Program-made: the position numbers and the translations under genes
In this document: positions 33,288 through 40,861 of the stretch, piece after piece
Layout: each line of letters starts with the position of its first letter
Numbering within the stretch: position 1 is the stretch's first letter
Notes under the pieces: model-generated
The model's input: the letters and a program-made list of their open reading frames with translations, nothing else
The model's database searches: none
What the model was told of the DNA's origin: nothing
Assembly (NCBI GenBank): GCA_964539135.1
Contig: CAZIFG010000012.1
Location: forward strand, 1 to 55,194
Source of the DNA: CAZIFG01 sp964539135
GTDB lineage: Bacteria; Margulisbacteria; Marinamargulisbacteria; GCA-2716485; CAZIFG01
Reading direction: 5' to 3'
DNA: 55,194 bases

Positions 33288-35003
33288 CTATTTTTGAAAG
33301 CTGGGTTTAATATCCAGAAGCTGAAGTTGAGGAGATCGACGTCCTTGCCATTCATTGGCCACCAAATGAAAGGCAACCGCAACAGAATCAACAGAAAGCA
33401 AGTCTAATTTTGAGGCCAATCCAAAACCAATCCCATCCACAACAGCACGTCCCGCTCTATCCGTAAATGTTACTTTTAAATGCTGTCCATTACCCACTGT
33501 TTTAAAATGCACCGGACGCAAATCATGATGATAAAAGACAGGTTGATCATTCCCCTGTCCATAAGGATATAAGGCAGAAAGATGATCCACCATAGATAAT
33601 GTAAAAAAAGAAGGCTCCAAAAAAGCATCAATCTGTAAAATAGGACGTAAATCATAATCCGTGATTAAGGTTTTAGCACTGGCCCGAACAGCCTCTATAA
33701 AAGCAGGCACTTTATCGGGCTTAATACTAAACCCCGCTGCTTGTTTATGCCCGCCAAAACTCTCAAAAAAAGACCGACAAGAATGTAACACTTTATAAAT
33801 ACTGACTTCACCTGTAGAACGTGCCGAACCACGAACGATATCCCCTTCATCCGCCATGACAACAGAGGGTAAGCCATGATGTTCCACTAATTTAGAAGCT
33901 GTAATGCCAATCACCCCTGAATGCCAGCCTCTATTCGAAACCGCAATAATACGATCATCTTCTGCCAAATAGCCCGACTTTAAAAGCTCCATGGACTCCA
34001 TAAAGATAGACAGATCAATAGCGCGTCGATCTTGATTTAAGGTTTCCAAAGACGTCGCAATTCGCATGGCCTGATCTCGATCTTGAGACAATAAAAGCTC
34101 CACCCCAATACCCGCGTGAGACAAACGTCCAGAGGCATTCAAACGAGGTGCAATCACAAAGCCCAAATCCCGTGGGGTAACAGTAGGATGATCAAATCCG
34201 GCCACATCCAAAAGCGCTTTCAAACCCACTTGAGGACGCTGAGATAACACCTGCAATCCCCGCCGAAGAACATCCCGGTTAAAACCATCCAAAACTGCCA
34301 CATCGGCAACCGTACCAAGACCCACAATATCTTCATATAAAGAAAGATCCAATGTCGATCCCATAGCCGGTAGAAAAGCCTGTAAAAACTGATACACAAT
34401 CCCCACAGTACATAAAGACGCCAAATAATGTCCCTTAGGCAGTGCCTGAGGATTCAGCATCACATCACAAGGAGGCAAAATCTCTGGAATGGTGTGATGA
34501 TCTAAAACAATCACTTGAGCCCCTAACTGCCGTTTGATTTCTGAAATTTCATGAACGTTCGAAACCCCACAATCCAAAGTAATCAGCAAGGGCGATCGCA
34601 ATTGCTTCAATTGATCCACAACAGCAAGATGAAGCCCATAACCATGTTCAAAACGACTGGGAATCATATAGTGGACTTTAGCGCCTACCGCACGAAGCCC
34701 TAAAACCATCAAGGCCGTAGAGGTCATGCCATCCACGTCATAATCCCCATAAACCAAAATAGGTTTACCGGAAACAATCACATCCCGAACAATCTTAACA
34801 GCAGCATTTAAAAGATCAGGCGGAAAAGTTTCAGGGCAAATATTTATCGTCTGGCCTAAAAAGCGTCGAACAGAAGACAGCGTAGAAAGTCCTCGATTCA
34901 AACAAATTTGTGCCACAATAGAGTGAATATCCAAACGTTCTGCCAATTGGGCAGAAAGAGCCTCATCTTGAGGCCGAAGTTGCCAGCGTTTTTCAACCCC
35001 CAT
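33288..35003 (-). CDS. recJ: Single-stranded-DNA exonuclease RecJ
   Basis: 571 aa, the usual length. DHH motifs are in order: 'VYGDYDVDGMTSTALM', 'LLITLDCGVSN', and 'VLDHHTIPE' with the DHH triad. The C-terminal DHHA1 signature is GGHKQAAGFS. RecJ degrades single strands 5' to 3' in RecFOR and base-excision repair. It starts 7 bp after accB and lies 50 bp before the rel gene, all on the minus strand. Confidence 0.95.
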   Translation of the reverse strand: MGVEKRWQLRPQDEALSAQLAERLDIHSIVAQICLNRGLSTLSSVRRFLGQTINICPETFPPDLLNAAVKIVRDVIVSGKPILVYGDYDVDGMTSTALMVLGLRAVGAKVHYMIPSRFEHGYGLHLAVVDQLKQLRSPLLITLDCGVSNVHEISEIKRQLGAQVIVLDHHTIPEILPPCDVMLNPQALPKGHYLASLCTVGIVYQFLQAFLPAMGSTLDLSLYEDIVGLGTVADVAVLDGFNRDVLRRGLQVLSQRPQVGLKALLDVAGFDHPTVTPRDLGFVIAPRLNASGRLSHAGIGVELLLSQDRDQAMRIATSLETLNQDRRAIDLSIFMESMELLKSGYLAEDDRIIAVSNRGWHSGVIGITASKLVEHHGLPSVVMADEGDIVRGSARSTGEVSIYKVLHSCRSFFESFGGHKQAAGFSIKPDKVPAFIEAVRASAKTLITDYDLRPILQIDAFLEPSFFTLSMVDHLSALYPYGQGNDQPVFYHHDLRPVHFKTVGNGQHLKVTFTDRAGRAVVDGIGFGLASKLDLLSVDSVAVAFHLVANEWQGRRSPQLQLLDIKPSFQK

Positions 35004-35010
35004 TCAAAAC

Positions 35011-35463
35011 CTAAGGTTTAACCAAAAACAGAACCTGACCAAATTCTACCGCTTCGCCATCAGACACACAGACTTTTTCAATGTGTCCAGAAACGTCACT
35101 TTCAATTTCGTTAAAAAGCTTCATCGCTTCAAGAACACACACAACCTGTCCCACAGAAATCGTATCGCCCACTTTTACAAAAGGCGCCGATTCAGGGTTA
35201 GGGCGAGAATAAAAAGTACCCACCATTTGGGATTTAACCTCAAGCAAATGAGACGTATCTTCAGATTCAAGAACAGGCGCCGATCCTGACGATTGCGGCA
35301 AGGTCACAGAATAGGATTGAGGAGGCGGCGCCATCATCACAGGAGAAGGTGCTGAAAATTCTTTTTTGACTTCAATTTTCATCCCGTCCATTTCAACACT
35401 CAAATGCGAAATTTGAGCTTCTTCTACCATTGTAATCAGTCGTTTAATTTCTTTTAAATCCAT
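35011..35463 (-). CDS. accB: Biotin carboxyl carrier protein of acetyl-CoA carboxylase
   Basis: 150 aa. The N-terminal helix is followed by a Pro/Ser-rich linker (about residues 37-70), and the C-terminal biotinyl domain has EAMKL with the biotinylated Lys at 115. Length and layout are standard for AccB, the carrier in fatty-acid synthesis. accC, normally its partner, is not next to it: the next gene is recJ. Confidence 0.95.
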   Translation of the reverse strand: MDLKEIKRLITMVEEAQISHLSVEMDGMKIEVKKEFSAPSPVMMAPPPQSYSVTLPQSSGSAPVLESEDTSHLLEVKSQMVGTFYSRPNPESAPFVKVGDTISVGQVVCVLEAMKLFNEIESDVSGHIEKVCVSDGEAVEFGQVLFLVKP

Positions 35464-35565
35464 AATTTATCTCCAAAATAATCGCGTTTGAATAGCTTAT
35501 TCTAGCAAAGAATCCAAATTTAGTAAAAACATTCTAAACTTTGGCCAAAAAGAATCTAAAGGAAA

Positions 35566-35690
35566 CTGTTGAGAAACGCCTACGTTTGGATCAGATACAA
35601 AGCAGTACAAGTCTGAAAGCCCTTATAATAAATGAGGACTTGAGAACGAGGATAACACAGCAGATGGCCAAAATAGGCATTTCTCAACAG
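35566..35690 (+). repeat. Dispersed intergenic element, complete 125-bp reference copy
   Basis: The element is bounded by 17-bp inverted ends: CTGTTGAGAAACGCCTA on the left (35566-35582) and TAGGCATTTCTCAACAG on the right (35674-35690), which pair with a single mismatch. The interior holds ACGTTTGGATCAGATAC, a TAAATGAGGACTTGAGAACG block and GATAACACAGCAGATG, all shared with other copies here. It has no convincing gene; an 88-codon open frame crosses it and runs into aroA. Intergenic, between accB and aroA. Confidence 0.85.
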
Positions 35691-35739
35691 TCCCTAAAGT
35701 GGTACACTAAACTCAAAATAAAAATAACGAGAAAAAAAA

Positions 35740-37065
35740 ATGAGTGTAACCATATCCTATTTAAATCTAAAAAAAAGAGCCGAAATACACACTATTCCAG
35801 GAGATAAATCCATCTCCCATAGAGCCATCATTGTCGGCGCTTTGGCTACAAACACCAGCCACTTTACCAATTTTTTATGTGCAGAAGATTGTTTAAATAC
35901 CGCTCATATTTTTCAAGCATTAGGCGTCCCCATAGAAATTAACGTCCCCCAAAAAACAGTCTCCATTAAAGGGGTGGGCTTACACGGCTTAACTCAAAGC
36001 GCTAAAATACTAGATGTAGGCAATGCTGGAACAGGAATTCGCCTCATTGCAGGAGTTTTAGCAGGCCAATCCTTTTCAAGTACCTTAACAGGCGATGCCT
36101 CCATCCAAAAAAGACCCATGAAACGCATCATCGATCCCTTAATACAAATGGGAGCCAACATAACAGGAATAGAAAAAAATGGATCCAGTGTCCCCCCTCT
36201 GACAATCACACCGTCACAAGGCCCATTACAAGGCATAGCCTACACCCTCCCTATGGCAAGTGCGCAAGTGAAATCCTGCATTTTATTTGCAGGCCTATAT
36301 GCAGAAGGCCAAACCCGAGTTACGGAGCCCAAACCCAGTAGAAACCACACAGAAGAAATCCTAAGTGCCTATGGCGCCAAACTCCAAAAAGAAGGTCATA
36401 CCCTAATATTAGAAGGTCGCCCCACACTTAAAAACCCCAACACCGCGCCCATTCCCATCCCGTCTGATTTTTCATCCGCTGCCTTTTTTATTGTCCTGGC
36501 ACTCCTACTCCAAGACACAACGTGGACCCTAACAAACATCAGTTTAAACCCAACACGAATCGCCTTATTAGACGTCTTAAAAGACATGGGCGCCAACATT
36601 AAAGTGATCCCAGATTTAAGCGCACAATTTGAACCCATTGGAACCCTCATTGTATCTTCCAGTACACTCAAAAACCGAGATATCCCCGAATCGGTCATCC
36701 CCATTTTAATTGATGAAATTCCCATTTTAGCCATTGCCGGATTTTTTGCAGAAGGCACATTACGCATTCGAAATGCAGAAGAACTACGCGTCAAAGAATC
36801 AGACCGAATTACCATGATTCATAAAATGATCGTGGCCATGGGCGGCCATTTCAGCGAAACAGAGGATGGATTTGATTTAGAAGGCGGTCAAACCCTTCCC
36901 AAGCATTTTGAAGTAGAAACAGCCGGAGACCACAGAATTGCAATGTCTGCCATCATTGCCACAATGGCTGGAAAATCCGAAGTCACACTCAGTGACGATG
37001 CCTGCATTCAAACCTCGTTCCCTAATTTTATGGAAATTTTAACAAGCTTAAATGCCCTCAGCTAA
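35740..37065 (+). CDS. aroA: 3-phosphoshikimate 1-carboxyvinyltransferase (EPSP synthase)
   Basis: 441 aa. The N-terminal PGDKSISHRA, NAGTGIRL, GDASIQKRPM, and the C-terminal KESDRI and TAGDHRIAM motifs are the substrate- and PEP-binding loops of AroA. The enzyme makes EPSP in the shikimate pathway. The ribosome site is weak (ACGAGAA); the sequence just upstream is the edge of the dispersed repeat. hisD follows after 13 bp on the same strand, so they are likely co-transcribed. Confidence 0.96.
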   Translation: MSVTISYLNLKKRAEIHTIPGDKSISHRAIIVGALATNTSHFTNFLCAEDCLNTAHIFQALGVPIEINVPQKTVSIKGVGLHGLTQSAKILDVGNAGTGIRLIAGVLAGQSFSSTLTGDASIQKRPMKRIIDPLIQMGANITGIEKNGSSVPPLTITPSQGPLQGIAYTLPMASAQVKSCILFAGLYAEGQTRVTEPKPSRNHTEEILSAYGAKLQKEGHTLILEGRPTLKNPNTAPIPIPSDFSSAAFFIVLALLLQDTTWTLTNISLNPTRIALLDVLKDMGANIKVIPDLSAQFEPIGTLIVSSSTLKNRDIPESVIPILIDEIPILAIAGFFAEGTLRIRNAEELRVKESDRITMIHKMIVAMGGHFSETEDGFDLEGGQTLPKHFEVETAGDHRIAMSAIIATMAGKSEVTLSDDACIQTSFPNFMEILTSLNALS

Positions 37066-37078
37066 AAAAGGAGTCCCG

Positions 37079-38365
37079 ATGCCACTTAAAATAACCTCAA
37101 ACGCTCTGGATGCCATCACAACACTTCACGCAGCAAACACGGCCCCCACAAACCCTTTAATCCATGAAACCTTGGCTGAAATCGAATCCAAAATAAAAGA
37201 AACCGGCGACGAAGCCCTCTGTTTTTTCACTCAAAAATATGACAAGGCCTCCCTCACGCCAGACCAACTCCTTGTCTCTCGTGAAGAAATAAACGCTGCC
37301 TATAAAATCATCAATAAAAAAACAATAGACGCGCTTAAAAAAGCCAAAGAAAACATAGAAACCTTTCATCGCTTTCAAATCCCGAAAAACTGGACCCATT
37401 CGCCTGAACCCGGCATCACCTACGGCAACCGATTCAGTCCCATTGAAATTGCAGGCCTCTATGTCCCAGGCGGAAGAGCCCCCTACCCCTCTACTGTTTT
37501 AATGGACGCCATTCCCGCCAAAATTGCAGGCGTTAAAACCCTCGTCATGACAACACCCCCTCAAGCAGATGGAAGTATCCCGCCCCAAATCCTTGTCGCC
37601 GCAGATTTATGTGGTGTAACCCATATTGTGAAAGCCGGGGGAGCACAAGCCATTTTTGCCCTAGCCAATGGCACAACTAGAATTCCAAAAGTAGATAAGA
37701 TTGTAGGTCCAGGAAACATGTACGTAGATTTGGCCAAACAAAAAGTTTATGGGCAAGTAGATATTGATAAACCCGCAGGTCCTTCTGACGTCCTTGTCTA
37801 TATTAAAGACGCCAAATACGCACCCTATGCCGCCGCTGAACTATTGGCACAACTCGAACACGACCCCAAAGCCCTTGCATGCGCCATTTCAACCGAAAAG
37901 AAAATCTTAGACGCCATAAATGAAGCGATAGAGGCTCAACTCCCCACACTCTCACGCAAAGACATTATTTCAGAAGCCATGAAAAACAGTTGCCTAATAC
38001 TGGCCACTTCAGAATCTGAAAGCATGAATATCATCAATCAAATCGCCCCTGAACATTTGGTATTACTCTGCGACGAAGGACAAGACCTATTGCCCCAAAT
38101 AAAGCACGCAGGCTCTATTTTTTGCGGCCCCTACACACCTGTCACACTGGGCGACTATGTAGCGGGGCCCAATCATGTTTTACCCACCAGTGGTGCCTCA
38201 CGATTTGCATCCCCTTTAGGTGTCATGGATTTCATGAAATATTCATCTTTTTTAGACTATTCTAAAGACGCCCTCCACGCCATTAAAGACACAACAGAAA
38301 CCCTAACTAAACTCGAAGGCTTTGATGCCCATTTTAATGCCATAAAGCAACGATTTAACGCATAA
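37079..38365 (+). CDS. hisD: Histidinol dehydrogenase
   Basis: 428 aa from ATG 37079, which has AAGGAG 5 nt upstream; an in-frame ATG nine codons earlier overlaps aroA without a ribosome site. GNRFSPIEIAGLYVPGG, 'KAGGAQAIFALANGT', 'GPGNMYVDLAK', 'GPSDVLV' and 'QIAPEHLVLL' with the catalytic Glu/His are intact. It performs the last two steps of histidine synthesis. No other his gene is in the window. Confidence 0.96.
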   Translation: MPLKITSNALDAITTLHAANTAPTNPLIHETLAEIESKIKETGDEALCFFTQKYDKASLTPDQLLVSREEINAAYKIINKKTIDALKKAKENIETFHRFQIPKNWTHSPEPGITYGNRFSPIEIAGLYVPGGRAPYPSTVLMDAIPAKIAGVKTLVMTTPPQADGSIPPQILVAADLCGVTHIVKAGGAQAIFALANGTTRIPKVDKIVGPGNMYVDLAKQKVYGQVDIDKPAGPSDVLVYIKDAKYAPYAAAELLAQLEHDPKALACAISTEKKILDAINEAIEAQLPTLSRKDIISEAMKNSCLILATSESESMNIINQIAPEHLVLLCDEGQDLLPQIKHAGSIFCGPYTPVTLGDYVAGPNHVLPTSGASRFASPLGVMDFMKYSSFLDYSKDALHAIKDTTETLTKLEGFDAHFNAIKQRFNA

Positions 38366-38390
38366 AATTAAAAAAAATTAAAAAAATCAG

Positions 38391-38419
38391 TTGAAAATTT
38401 AAGGCCCTAACGGTATAGT
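38391..38419 (+). promoter_or_regulatory. Promoter for tRNA-Leu
   Basis: TTGAAA (38391-38396) and TATAGT (38414-38419) with a 17-bp spacer, about 25 bp before the tRNA. An inverted repeat, GCCCTAAC (38404-38411) and GTTAGGGC (38418-38425), spans the -10 box. Confidence 0.75.
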
Positions 38420-38425
38420 TAGGGC
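38404..38425. promoter_or_regulatory. Perfect 8-bp inverted repeat over the -10 box
   Basis: GCCCTAAC and GTTAGGGC are exact complements with a 6-bp loop that holds the TATA of the -10 box. It could be an operator, a hisD transcript terminator without a T tract, or chance; the sequence does not decide. Confidence 0.4.
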
Positions 38426-38443
38426 TGTATTCACACACATCCT

Positions 38444-38534
38444 GCCGAGGTGGTGAAATAGGTAGACACGATGGACTTAAAATCCATTGACCATTCAAAC
38501 GGTCGTGCCGGTTCAAGTCCGGCTCTCGGTACCA
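38444..38534 (+). tRNA. tRNA-Leu (anticodon TAA), CCA encoded
   Basis: A class II tRNA with a long variable arm. The acceptor stem is GCCGAGG/TCTCGGT, the anticodon loop CTTAAAA gives TAA, and the anticodon stem is ATGGA/TCCAT. The variable arm is TGACCATTCAAACGGTCGT, the T arm GCCGG-TTCAAGT-CCGGC, and A-CCA closes the 3' end. Confidence 0.96.
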
Positions 38535-38564
38535 CTCCCTAAAATCTCATCATAAAAAATGGAA

Positions 38565-38592
38565 CTGTTGCAAAATAGGCATTTCACAACAG
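38565..38592 (+). repeat. Dispersed intergenic element, minimal 28-bp copy
   Basis: CTGTTGCAAAA joined to TAGGCATTTCACAACAG, the left and right ends with the interior deleted. It lies between tRNA-Leu and the 3' end of the ankyrin gene, where it could form a hairpin in either transcript. Confidence 0.75.
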
Positions 38593-38615
38593 CCCCAAAA
38601 TATAAAGCCACTTCA

Positions 38616-40373
38616 TCATGTAGGACGTTTTTTTAATTCCCTGATGCGTTGAAACACCTGCCGCATAATCGAATTTTGAAGCTCCCCTGTCGATCGTGTG
38701 CGTTTCGAATCTCGTTCTGAAGGCCAATCAATTGCTTCAAAATCCTTCAATGTCGCATACTCCAGAAAACAGTGAAAAACAGGTAAAGAACATGTCTGAA
38801 TGGCCCTTTGGAATACAGTATAACCGCAATTATCCGAGATAGACATATCAGCACCCTTCTCTAGTAAAAAACGGCTATCCTCAGTACATTCCATCTGAAC
38901 AGATACGCCTAATAAGGTTTGAGTGTTCCCCTTATGCCCTTGATAGAGATAATTAAGATCTACCAAATGCAAAACCAAAGATAGTTTCTCTAGTTTACAA
39001 TCCTTTTGGTGATCCAATTGAAATAAAGGATATAAAGACTGCTGAAAAAGGGTCACAAAAAAAGAACGATGCGCATCATCCGAAGCAGCGTATCGACACA
39101 TAAAAAAGTCCCAAACCTTCAAAGGCGCACAAGCCATAGCCTGAAATGCAAAGGAAGACGATTGAGTGCTTAAATGCCTCAAATCACTCAAAAACAAAGC
39201 CTCTTTTGAATCCGATAAAAACACCTGAACAAGATCCAAATGACCATTATTAACCGCAATCCAAAATGCCGATCTATTTTCAGAATCCAATATAAAAGGA
39301 TTCCCCCCATTCTTTAAAATAAAAGTAGCGGCGCTTAAATGATCTAAAAGTAATTTCTGTTCCAAAGCTAAATAATGCAAGGCCGTAATACCAGTATCTT
39401 TTCGCTTCAAAACAGTGGCAATCTCAAACTCTGAAAAAGAAAAACTCCTCCCTTTTTTTGAAGAAGCTTTACGAACTAATTCATCCGTCTGACTATTAGG
39501 ATTAAATCCTGGCAACGCAAAATGAGATTCAAGGGCAGAAAAATTAATAGGAAGCGCATCTAAAACATCAAAAAAAAGAGGCCTAACATTGGCAAGATTA
39601 AAATTACGAGAATCCAACCCCACATCCCAAAGTTGTGAATTTTGATAGTCGGAATAAGTAACAGGTCTTAAACCCGGAAAAACAGGCGTTATAGAAACAC
39701 AAGCACCCCGAGATACCGCTAAAGGTCTCTTTTTAGAGTCCATTAAAGAAGTCAACTCTTTCTTCAGTCTATCCAAAAAAAGGGCTCGAGAATCCACAAC
39801 AGAATCCTCTTGAATTTGAACAGCCCGATAAGCATCTCCATACGAAGTGTACAGTCCCTTTAAACGCTCACTCGATTTTGAAGACACCAAAATTAAAGAG
39901 GAAAGCGCGTCATTCAAAGCTGAGTCTTTTTGCCCCGATGCTAAAAAGGAATCCGAAACCTGAGACAAACGATCTATCACCTCAGTTTTTTCATGCAAGG
40001 CTTTCACCATAGAGTCCAATAGCTCAGCGGTACACTGAATACGCTGCTTAAGATCCACATAATACGATGAAAAACACTGTCTATCATAACGTTGAAAACA
40101 AAACGCAAAACCCGAAAATAAATTCTTACAATCAATAGGTTCTAATTTGAATAAAAAAATGTCCAAATAGTGAAAAAAAGCATCCACACACGCAGAAGAA
40201 CCTCCAATAGCAGCAATAGCCGGATCTTGAACAAGCTCTTTAACCCGTCCCAATAATTCCCCCTCCAAAGCAACCGTGTCAGAGTTCCATTCAAAAAATT
40301 GACGAAAAGGATCTGCCCAAAAAAAGGCCATTTTAGAATGAAGCGAAACAGCAATATATTTATGTAAAATCAT
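38616..40373 (-). CDS. Ankyrin-repeat protein
   Basis: 585 aa. Residues 1-250 are helical and contain no motif that I know. Ankyrin-type repeats follow from about residue 325: 'TGITALHYLALEQKL', then 'NRSAFWIAVNNGHLDLVQVF', and nearer the end 'KGADMSISDNCGYTVFQRAI'. No signal peptide or TM helix is visible. Ankyrin repeats mediate protein binding, and in some bacteria such proteins are host-directed effectors, but nothing here shows secretion. AGGAG lies upstream of the ATG. Its start diverges from groES. Confidence 0.8.
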   Translation of the reverse strand: MILHKYIAVSLHSKMAFFWADPFRQFFEWNSDTVALEGELLGRVKELVQDPAIAAIGGSSACVDAFFHYLDIFLFKLEPIDCKNLFSGFAFCFQRYDRQCFSSYYVDLKQRIQCTAELLDSMVKALHEKTEVIDRLSQVSDSFLASGQKDSALNDALSSLILVSSKSSERLKGLYTSYGDAYRAVQIQEDSVVDSRALFLDRLKKELTSLMDSKKRPLAVSRGACVSITPVFPGLRPVTYSDYQNSQLWDVGLDSRNFNLANVRPLFFDVLDALPINFSALESHFALPGFNPNSQTDELVRKASSKKGRSFSFSEFEIATVLKRKDTGITALHYLALEQKLLLDHLSAATFILKNGGNPFILDSENRSAFWIAVNNGHLDLVQVFLSDSKEALFLSDLRHLSTQSSSFAFQAMACAPLKVWDFFMCRYAASDDAHRSFFVTLFQQSLYPLFQLDHQKDCKLEKLSLVLHLVDLNYLYQGHKGNTQTLLGVSVQMECTEDSRFLLEKGADMSISDNCGYTVFQRAIQTCSLPVFHCFLEYATLKDFEAIDWPSERDSKRTRSTGELQNSIMRQVFQRIRELKKRPT

Positions 40374-40468
40374 AAGGACTCCTGATGAATAAAATAAAAA
40401 TAAACAATGGATAATTTTAGAAAAAAATTAAACCATAAAACAAAAATAATCACAACACGCATCTCCTA

Positions 40469-40497
40469 TTGAATTTTGAATTCATATAAGATAATAT
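40469..40497 (+). promoter_or_regulatory. Sigma-70-type promoter of groES-groEL
   Basis: TTGAAT (40469-40474) and TAATAT (40492-40497) with a 17-bp spacer. The expected start of transcription falls about 10 bp before or at the CIRCE repeat. Confidence 0.75.
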
Positions 40498-40506
40498 AAG
40501 TCAAAA

Positions 40507-40533
40507 TTAGCACTCTATATAAAAGAGTGCTAA
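40507..40533. promoter_or_regulatory. CIRCE operator (HrcA binding site)
   Basis: TTAGCACTC-N9-GAGTGCTAA is a perfect match to the CIRCE consensus with the exact 9-bp spacer (40516-40524). It lies between the -10 box and the groES ribosome site, the standard place for HrcA repression of the chaperonin operon. This implies an hrcA gene elsewhere in the genome. Confidence 0.97.
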
Positions 40534-40556
40534 AAAACAACAAAAAGGAGTTCTTC

Positions 40557-40850
40557 ATGAGTAAATCATACAAACCTCTAGGCGATAGAGTTCTCATCAA
40601 GCCTGAAGCTGCTGAACAAACCACAAAATCAGGGATTGTATTACCCGATCGTGCGCAAGAAAAGCCTCATACAGGTGTTGTTATTGCCGTAGGATCTGGC
40701 CGAATTACCGATGAAGGTAAAACCATTCCTGTACAAGTAAAAGAAGGCGAAACCGTTCTTTACGCAAAATATGGCGGTACAGAAATCAAAATCGACGGCG
40801 CAGACTATTTAATCGTAAGAGAAAGCGATATTTTAGCCATTAAAAATTAA
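40557..40850 (+). CDS. groES: Co-chaperonin GroES
   Basis: 97 aa from the ATG at 40557, which has AAGGAG 7 nt upstream; a longer in-frame reading starts inside the CIRCE and is not used. YKPLGDRVLIKP opens the protein and 'KSGIVLPDRAQEKPHTGVV' forms the mobile loop. It ends with the usual ESDILAI. It caps the GroEL ring. groEL follows after 11 bp. Confidence 0.98.
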   Translation: MSKSYKPLGDRVLIKPEAAEQTTKSGIVLPDRAQEKPHTGVVIAVGSGRITDEGKTIPVQVKEGETVLYAKYGGTEIKIDGADYLIVRESDILAIKN

Positions 40851-40861
40851 GGAGCATCACT

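Noticed and set aside
35541..35807. Small open frame before aroA as a gene
   Set aside because: It lies inside the dispersed element and continues into aroA in another frame. A similar frame at 19086-19319 arises from the same element, so both are by-products.
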